From: Bacteroidales bacterium
GTDB lineage: Bacteria > Bacteroidota > Bacteroidia > Bacteroidales > UBA7960
Length of the DNA: 11,587 nt
Assembly: GCA_007132395.1 (NCBI GenBank)
Contig: SLOR01000254.1
Location: forward strand, 1-11,587
Direction of reading: 5' to 3'
Shown: one piece after another, positions 7,466-11,587 of the stretch
Layout of the letters: each line of letters opens with the position of its first letter
Numbering within the stretch: position 1 is the first letter of the stretch
Notes under the pieces: model-generated
Seen by the model: only the letters and a program-made list of their open reading frames with translations
What the model was told of the DNA's origin: nothing
Database searches by the model: none
Made by a program: the position numbers and the translations under genes

Positions 7466-9244
7466 TCAGGATAGCTGTATGGCTTTAAATTTACATTTGG
7501 TAAAGCATACGCCGCATTTTATGCAAATATCCTGATGGACAAAGTGTGTTTTTTTCTTTTCGCCTTCAATGGCATTCACCGGGCAGCCCCTTGCACATGC
7601 TGTACAGCCCGTGCAATTTTCAGGATTTACCTCATAGGTAAGTAATTTTTTGCACGACAGGGCGGGGCATTTTTTGTCGCGGATATGTGCTTCGTATTCA
7701 TCCCTGAAATACTTCAAAGTGGTAAGTACAGGATTGGGTGCGGTTTGTCCCAGCCCGCAAAGCGAGCTGTCCTTAATAGTATGCGCGAGTTCTTCAAGGG
7801 TTTCAATATCTTTTTCGTGGCCTTCTCCCTCAGTAATGCGGGTAAGAATTTCCAGCATGCGCTTGGTGCCCAGCCGGCAGAAGGTACACTTTCCGCAGCT
7901 TTCTTTCTGGGTAAAGTCAAGGAAAAACCGGGCCACATCCACCACGCAGGTAGTTTCGTCCATTACCACCATTCCTCCTGAGCCCATAATGGCTCCCGTG
8001 GCGTTTACGCTGTCGTAATCTACGATGGTGTGCGAAAGGTACTCGGGGATGCATCCACCCGAGGGGCCTCCCAGCTGCACCGCTTTAAATTTCTTGTCGC
8101 CGGCAATGCCGCCTCCCAGTTTGTAGATAATGTCTTTGATAGTAATTCCCATGGGTACTTCCACCAATCCCCCATGCTTAATTTTTCCGGTTAGGGCAAA
8201 AACCTTGGTGCCCTTGCTTTTTTCGGTGCCATAGCCGGCGTATTGTGCTGCTCCTTTATTGATAATCCAGGGGATATTGGCAAGGGTTTCCACGTTGTTG
8301 ATGTTGGTAGGATGTTTCCACAAACCACTCTCAGCAGGAAAAGGAGGGCGGCGCCGTGGCATTCCGCGTTCTCCTTCTATGGAGGCAATGAGGGCGGTTT
8401 CTTCTCCGCAAACAAATGCGCCCGCTCCTTCTTTGATGATTATGTTAAAGCTGAAGCCAGGGATTCCAAAAATGTCCTTGCCAAGGTAGCCTTTGTCCCG
8501 GGCCTGTTCAAGGGCAATATTCAGCCTTTTGATGGCCAGGGGGTATTCGGCACGGCAGTAAATGTATCCATCAGATGCACCAATGGCATATCCGCAGATT
8601 ATCATCCCTTCAATTACGCTATGGGGGTCGCCTTCCAGTATGGAGCGATCCATGAAAGCGCCGGGGTCTCCTTCATCGGCATTGCATATCACATATTTTT
8701 GAGAGGAATCGTTGTTGCGGGCAAACTTCCATTTCATGCCTGCCGGAAAACCGCCGCCGCCCCTGCCACGGATTCCACTTTCCAGGACACTTTGTATTAC
8801 TTTGTCGGGTGAAATGTTACCGCCGGAAATTTTTTGCATCGCCTTGTATCCCTCTCTTTCCTCGTATTCTTCAATGTTTTCAGGATCGATGTATCCACAA
8901 TTGCGTAAGGCAATTTTTACCTGTCCTTCAAAAAAAGAGGCATCCTCTGATTTATGCTTGGGCGACTGTATGATGTAATCGGGGATGGGTGAGAAGTTTT
9001 TAATGTGCTTCTCTATAATCTCGTCCACGCGCGCTACATCCACGTTGCCATACAAATACTTGCCGGAATCGTCGATAATTTCCACCAGGGGTTCGCGAAA
9101 GCACATGCCAATACAACTGGTTTTCTTTACCTGGAAATCCAGTTTGTCGGATTGTTTTATGCGTTGAAATTCTTCAAAGGTTTTGGCTGCTCCAGCAGCT
9201 AACCCGCAACTCCCCAGGCCTACAATTACTGTTGTTTTACTCAT
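7466..9244 (-). CDS. NuoF/HydB-like NADH-binding flavin subunit
   Basis: This 592-residue soluble subunit has an N-terminal thioredoxin-like region with C13, C44 and C48. It lacks the first of the four cysteines usual for a [2Fe-2S] site; V8 occupies that place. The NuoF core carries GRGGGGFPAG (160-169) for NADH/FMN, CNADEGDPGA (187-196) and GEETALIASIEG (280-291). The NuoF [4Fe-4S] cluster is C450, C453, C456 with C496. After that comes an extension absent from ordinary complex I NuoF: C526 and C531, then two ferredoxin clusters (C544/547/550/554 and C574/577/580/584). This extension is typical of HydB of electron-bifurcating hydrogenases and related NAD(P)H complexes, where the FMN site can split electrons. 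It would oxidise or reduce NAD(H) and pass electrons to the fusion subunit downstream. Bifurcation is inferred from architecture. No hydrogenase H-cluster subunit is encoded next to it. Confidence 0.92.
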   Translation of the reverse strand: MSKTTVIVGLGSCGLAAGAAKTFEEFQRIKQSDKLDFQVKKTSCIGMCFREPLVEIIDDSGKYLYGNVDVARVDEIIEKHIKNFSPIPDYIIQSPKHKSEDASFFEGQVKIALRNCGYIDPENIEEYEEREGYKAMQKISGGNISPDKVIQSVLESGIRGRGGGGFPAGMKWKFARNNDSSQKYVICNADEGDPGAFMDRSILEGDPHSVIEGMIICGYAIGASDGYIYCRAEYPLAIKRLNIALEQARDKGYLGKDIFGIPGFSFNIIIKEGAGAFVCGEETALIASIEGERGMPRRRPPFPAESGLWKHPTNINNVETLANIPWIINKGAAQYAGYGTEKSKGTKVFALTGKIKHGGLVEVPMGITIKDIIYKLGGGIAGDKKFKAVQLGGPSGGCIPEYLSHTIVDYDSVNATGAIMGSGGMVVMDETTCVVDVARFFLDFTQKESCGKCTFCRLGTKRMLEILTRITEGEGHEKDIETLEELAHTIKDSSLCGLGQTAPNPVLTTLKYFRDEYEAHIRDKKCPALSCKKLLTYEVNPENCTGCTACARGCPVNAIEGEKKKTHFVHQDICIKCGVCFTKCKFKAIQLS

Positions 9245-9268
9245 GGATGAAAAATTTTATTTATGGGA

Positions 9269-9313
9269 AATCAGGAAAAGGCTTTTTTATATATCTGGCT
9301 ACACTTCCTGATT
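9269..9313 (-). repeat. 9-bp perfect inverted repeat in the NuoE-NuoF gene spacer
   Basis: AATCAGGAA (9269-9277) and TTCCTGATT (9305-9313) are perfect reverse complements separated by 27 nt. One arm reaches into the stop codon of the NuoE-like gene, and the other ends 25 bp before the start of the NuoF-like gene. There is no T-run directly after it on the transcribed strand, so it looks more like an mRNA-processing or stability hairpin than a terminator. The role is inferred. Confidence 0.45.
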
Positions 9314-9839
9314 ATGTAAGGCTTTCTTTTCGCTTGATTTCTTTTACAATTTTCGCTGCTTCGCGGGGTGTAAGTTTACCGTAGGTTTCTTCTCCTATCA
9401 TCATAACAGGTGCCAGGGAGCAGCAGCCCAGGCAAGCTACGGTTTCCAGGGTAAAGATTTTATCTTCGGTGGTTTCTCCGTCTTTGATATTGAGCATGTC
9501 GAGCAGTTCATCGGTAATGGCCGTTACACTCTGCACGTGGCAAGCCGTACCATGGCACATTTTGATGATGTGCTTACCGGCCGGGCTTAAACGAAACTGT
9601 GCATAAAAGGTTGCCACGCCATACATTTCATTAAGTTCCAGTCCTGCTTCCACGTTTAGCTTGAAAAATGCTTCCCGGGGAATAAATCCGTAAAGTTCTT
9701 GTACCCCTTGCAGCAAAGGAATCAGATTGCCTTTTTTGCTCTTGTATTTTTCAATAAGAGCATCCATAAGGGATAAATCCACCGGATTTTCTATAACAGC
9801 AGCTTCCGGTTGCGGGTGGGGAATTCTTTTGATACGCAT
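9312..9839 (-). CDS. NuoE/HydC-like [2Fe-2S] thioredoxin-fold subunit
   Basis: This 175-residue protein is the usual length of NuoE/HydC. An N-terminal helical region includes the family pattern GVQELYGFIP (45-54) and GVATFYAQF (74-82). A thioredoxin-like fold then binds one [2Fe-2S] cluster through C95 and C100 (MCHGTAC) and C136 and C140 (ACLGCCSLAP). Such subunits pair with NuoF/HydB and relay or park electrons next to the FMN. It is the first gene of the leftward redox operon. The spacer to the NuoF-like gene is 67 bp and holds a small inverted repeat. The ATG is the first in the frame and gives the full family N terminus; no Shine-Dalgarno sequence is present. No cluster ligand is missing. 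Confidence 0.94.
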   Translation of the reverse strand: MRIKRIPHPQPEAAVIENPVDLSLMDALIEKYKSKKGNLIPLLQGVQELYGFIPREAFFKLNVEAGLELNEMYGVATFYAQFRLSPAGKHIIKMCHGTACHVQSVTAITDELLDMLNIKDGETTEDKIFTLETVACLGCCSLAPVMMIGEETYGKLTPREAAKIVKEIKRKESLT

Positions 9840-9848
9840 GGTATATAA

Positions 9849-9875
9849 GGGTTGATAGGGTTATTCGGGTCGAAA
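9849..9875 (-). repeat. Three 9-bp periods of CCC in the 5' leader of the NuoE-like gene
   Basis: On the + strand GGGTTGATA, GGGTTATTC and GGGTCGAAA follow one another with an exact 9-bp period. The leftward mRNA would carry three CCC triplets 9 nt apart, just before the start codon at 9839. The units agree only in their first four to five bases, so this could be coincidence. No known regulator site was recognised. Confidence 0.25.
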
Positions 9876-9902
9876 TTAGCTAAAAAACTACAGGGGGTCA
9901 GA
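9871..9902 (-). promoter_or_regulatory. Candidate Bacteroidota-type promoter of the redox operon
   Basis: On the - strand TCTG (9899-9902) is followed after 20 nt by TAATTTCG (9871-9878). The Bacteroidota consensus is TTTG, about 19 nt, TAnnTTTG, so each element has one mismatch. Transcription would start about 25 nt before the ATG of the NuoE-like gene, leaving a very short leader. The region is A/T-rich and weak matches arise easily by chance. Confidence 0.25.
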
Positions 9903-9989
9903 AAATATATGAAAAAAAATATTTCAGAATATAATTTGGAAAAAACGAAAAAAATAACTATGCATCCGCTGCTTTTTCTTCTGAAACAA

Positions 9990-10029
9990 AAGAGAAAAAG
10001 TAACGGGCAAGGTTATTTTAATAACTTGC
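9990..10029 (-). terminator. Terminator-like hairpin after tsaD
   Basis: GCAAGG-TTATT (10007-10017) pairs with AATAA-CTTGC (10020-10029), with one bulged G and a very short loop. On the - strand it is followed by a T-rich stretch read from 10000 down to 9990 (CTTTTTCTCTT). It lies about 30 bp after the tsaD stop and before the redox operon, so it would separate the two transcripts. The rest of the 221-bp spacer (9840-10060) holds no convincing gene. Confidence 0.45.
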
Positions 10030-10060
10030 AGGGGTTGCAGTTGTTAATTGGGGTTGCGTT

Positions 10061-11077
10061 TTATTCGCTGTATCTGGTAAAAGGGGTTAGCTGCTGATTG
10101 GCGAAATCCTTATTCAGATATTTGAAATACCCGGTAATGGCAATCATAGCTGCATTATCAGTGCTGTATTCAAATTTCGGAATGTACACATCCCATCCCG
10201 ATTTCTCCTTTTCCTGCACCATGGCATTTCTGAGGCCGGAGTTGGCCGAAACGCCCCCCGCGATGGCTACATGGTTGATACCGGTTTCTTTGGCTGCCTT
10301 GCGCAATTTCTTCATGAGAATTTCGATGATGGTATGCTGCACTGATGCGCAAAGGTCGGCCTTATTTTGCTCTATATAGTCGGGGTTGTTCTTAAGTTGA
10401 TCGCGCAGGAAATAAAGCACGGAAGTTTTTAAGCCACTAAAGGAAAAATCGAGCCCCGGGATGTTGGGGTGGGGGAATTTAATGGCATGAGGGTTTCCTT
10501 CTTTGGCCCATTTGTCTATAAGCGGGCCACCGGGGTAGGGCAGTCCCATGATTTTGGCTGTTTTATCAAAAGCTTCTCCTGCTGCATCATCGATGGTTTG
10601 CCCTATTACCTTCATGTCGAAATAATCATTGATGAGCATAATTTGTGTGTGACCACCTGATACGGTAAGACAGAGAAACGGAAATTCAGGCTTTTTCGGT
10701 TGTTGGGGGTCGTCAATGAAATGTGCCAGAATGTGCGCATGCATATGATTTACTTCGATAAGCGGAATATTTAATGCCATGGAGAATGATTTTGCAAAGG
10801 AAGCCCCTACCAGCAAGGAGCCCAGAAGCCCCGGCCCGTTGGTAAAAGCTACGGCATTCAGCTGATTTTTGTTTATCTTTGCAATATCTAAGGCTCTGTG
10901 GATTACAGGTATGATGTTTTGTTGATGTGCCCTTGAGGCCAGCTCGGGCACAACACCTCCATAAAATTTGTGAACATCCTGATTGGCAATTACATTGGCA
11001 AGAATTTTGGTGTTTTTCAAAACGGCAGCAGAGGTGTCGTCGCAGGAGGATTCAATGGCCAGAATATATGTATCCAT
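10061..11077 (-). CDS. tsaD: tRNA t6A37 threonylcarbamoyltransferase TsaD
   Basis: This is a 338-residue cytosolic protein of normal TsaD length. It transfers the threonylcarbamoyl group from TC-AMP to A37 of tRNAs reading ANN codons, working with TsaB and TsaE, which are not in this window. Seen: the N-terminal nucleotide-binding motif ILAIESSCDDT (5-15), the metal ligands H111 and H115 in HMHAH and D307 in STDNAAM, the SGGHT motif (140-144), and AIAGGVSAN (271-279). The frame is open upstream to 11161. The longer version would add 28 residues unlike the family, whereas the ATG at 11077 gives the standard MDxYILAIESS start. It is divergent from the TamB-like gene, with a 144-bp spacer in which no clear promoter was found. 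Confidence 0.97.
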   Translation of the reverse strand: MDTYILAIESSCDDTSAAVLKNTKILANVIANQDVHKFYGGVVPELASRAHQQNIIPVIHRALDIAKINKNQLNAVAFTNGPGLLGSLLVGASFAKSFSMALNIPLIEVNHMHAHILAHFIDDPQQPKKPEFPFLCLTVSGGHTQIMLINDYFDMKVIGQTIDDAAGEAFDKTAKIMGLPYPGGPLIDKWAKEGNPHAIKFPHPNIPGLDFSFSGLKTSVLYFLRDQLKNNPDYIEQNKADLCASVQHTIIEILMKKLRKAAKETGINHVAIAGGVSANSGLRNAMVQEKEKSGWDVYIPKFEYSTDNAAMIAITGYFKYLNKDFANQQLTPFTRYSE

Positions 11078-11221
11078 ACTATTATTTTTATTTATGAAAT
11101 TCTTACAGCCTTTCAGGGTGGCCTGATTGTGTATTAAACAATAACAAATAGACCCGGCCAACCCGCATAGTCTGTAACATTCGTGTGATTTGCACGTTGA
11201 TTCAATTAAAGCCGCAAAGTT

Positions 11222-11587
11222 ATTAAAAAAACACGTTACATAGTATTGCTCACGGTCTTTGTGATGGTATTGTTACCCTCACTGCTGTATGTTGCTTTAC
11301 GGAGCTCAGGTGTACAAACCTGGCTTGCCGGCAAGGCCGCTGATTATTTGTCGCATGAGTTGGATGCCCGTGTGAGTGTGGGTGGGGTAAATGTTACCTG
11401 GTTCATGAACCTGGTGCTGGAAGATATTACAGTGCATGATCAAAGAGAGAATCCTTTGCTTTACGCCAAAAGGCTGGTGTTCGATGTAAATAGTATTTCC
11501 TTTACCCGGCGTACCTTGCTGGTCAATAAACTACTTTTTGATCAGGCTTCACTGGGTATGGTAAAATACACAGGCGAGGAAAATCTC
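11222..11587 (+). CDS. tamB: TamB-like translocation/assembly protein, N-terminal part (runs off window)
   Basis: The visible 122 codons encode a short basic N terminus (KKTR), one membrane anchor (about residues 6-26), then the start of an AsmA/TamB-like region. This reads VQTWLAGKAADYLS, then ARVSVGGVNVTWF, then VLEDITVHD, which is the pattern of large Bacteroidota TamB proteins. These span the periplasm and help lipid transport or outer-membrane assembly. The 3' end is outside the window. The start is uncertain: the frame opens after a stop at 11207-11209 and has no ATG before the anchor. ATT at 11222, directly before two AAA codons, would give a normal M-K-K start. TTG at 11246 or GTG/ATG inside the anchor are the conventional alternatives. 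Divergent location next to tsaD supports a real gene. Confidence 0.8.
   Translation, partial: MKKTRYIVLLTVFVMVLLPSLLYVALRSSGVQTWLAGKAADYLSHELDARVSVGGVNVTWFMNLVLEDITVHDQRENPLLYAKRLVFDVNSISFTRRTLLVNKLLFDQASLGMVKYTGEENL

Noticed and set aside
3263..9839. Electron-bifurcating [FeFe]-hydrogenase (HydABC)
   Set aside because: HydBC-like subunits are present, but the third subunit lacks the H-cluster cysteine motifs (TSCCPxW, MPCxxK type) and carries a GltD/NfnB module instead.
10031..10091. Three GGGGTT motifs near the tsaD 3' end
   Set aside because: The spacing is irregular and one copy lies in coding sequence; it is too short and sparse to call a repeat or G-quadruplex.
9852..10097. Open frame of 81 codons on the + strand between the redox operon and tsaD
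   Set aside because: It overlaps the 3' end of tsaD antisense, has low-complexity Lys-rich composition from A/T-rich DNA, no recognised domain, and covers the likely promoter and terminator regions.
11078..11161. 28-residue N-terminal extension of TsaD
   Set aside because: The added residues do not resemble TsaD, and the ATG at 11077 gives the standard family N terminus.

Overview
The window looks like a chromosomal segment of a Bacteroidota bacterium, probably an anaerobic or facultative member of the Bacteroidales/Marinilabiliales type. The reasons are inferential. Start codons are preceded by A/T-rich stretches without Shine-Dalgarno sequences. RNase Y, TsaD and TamB proteins have the form usual in that phylum. 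A degenerate 'TGAGCCTG(C/T)CGAA' hairpin repeat follows rny. The main operon encodes oxygen-sensitive iron-sulfur redox machinery together with a rubrerythrin-like protein. I cannot name a genus or species.

Left part (1-3250, + strand): a terminator-like leader, then rny (RNase Y). A gene-free stretch of about 350 bp follows, holding a long imperfect hairpin with a T-run and a 14-bp tandem repeat. Next come two adjacent genes for exported thioredoxin-fold proteins: a TlpA/ResA-like protein with WCAPC, and an AhpC/TSA-like protein with CNHC. This block meets the leftward operon at a strong bidirectional terminator (3219-3249).

Centre (9839 down to 3263, - strand): a four-gene operon, which is the most interesting part of the window. 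It encodes a NuoE/HydC-like [2Fe-2S] subunit, a NuoF/HydB-like flavin and NADH-binding subunit with an extra C-terminal 2x[4Fe-4S] domain, and a 1221-residue fusion protein. The fusion runs in order: NuoG-type [2Fe-2S] domain, GltD/NfnB-like FAD/NAD(P) transhydrogenase module, several [4Fe-4S] motifs, and a formate-dehydrogenase-like molybdopterin fold. That last fold lacks the active-site Cys/Sec and the C-terminal cofactor-binding domain. The fourth gene encodes a rubrerythrin-like diiron protein. The composition resembles HydBC joined to NfnB, as in electron-bifurcating transhydrogenases of the Sporomusa (Stn) type. The simplest reading is a soluble complex linking NADH, NADPH and ferredoxin, with a degenerate formate-dehydrogenase domain of unknown role.

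Right part (9840-11587): a 221-bp spacer with a candidate promoter and a terminator-like hairpin, then tsaD (- strand, tRNA t6A synthesis). Divergently, the start of a TamB-like envelope gene runs off the window; its reading frame lacks an ATG at the expected N terminus. No tRNA, rRNA, CRISPR array, transposase or phage gene was seen.
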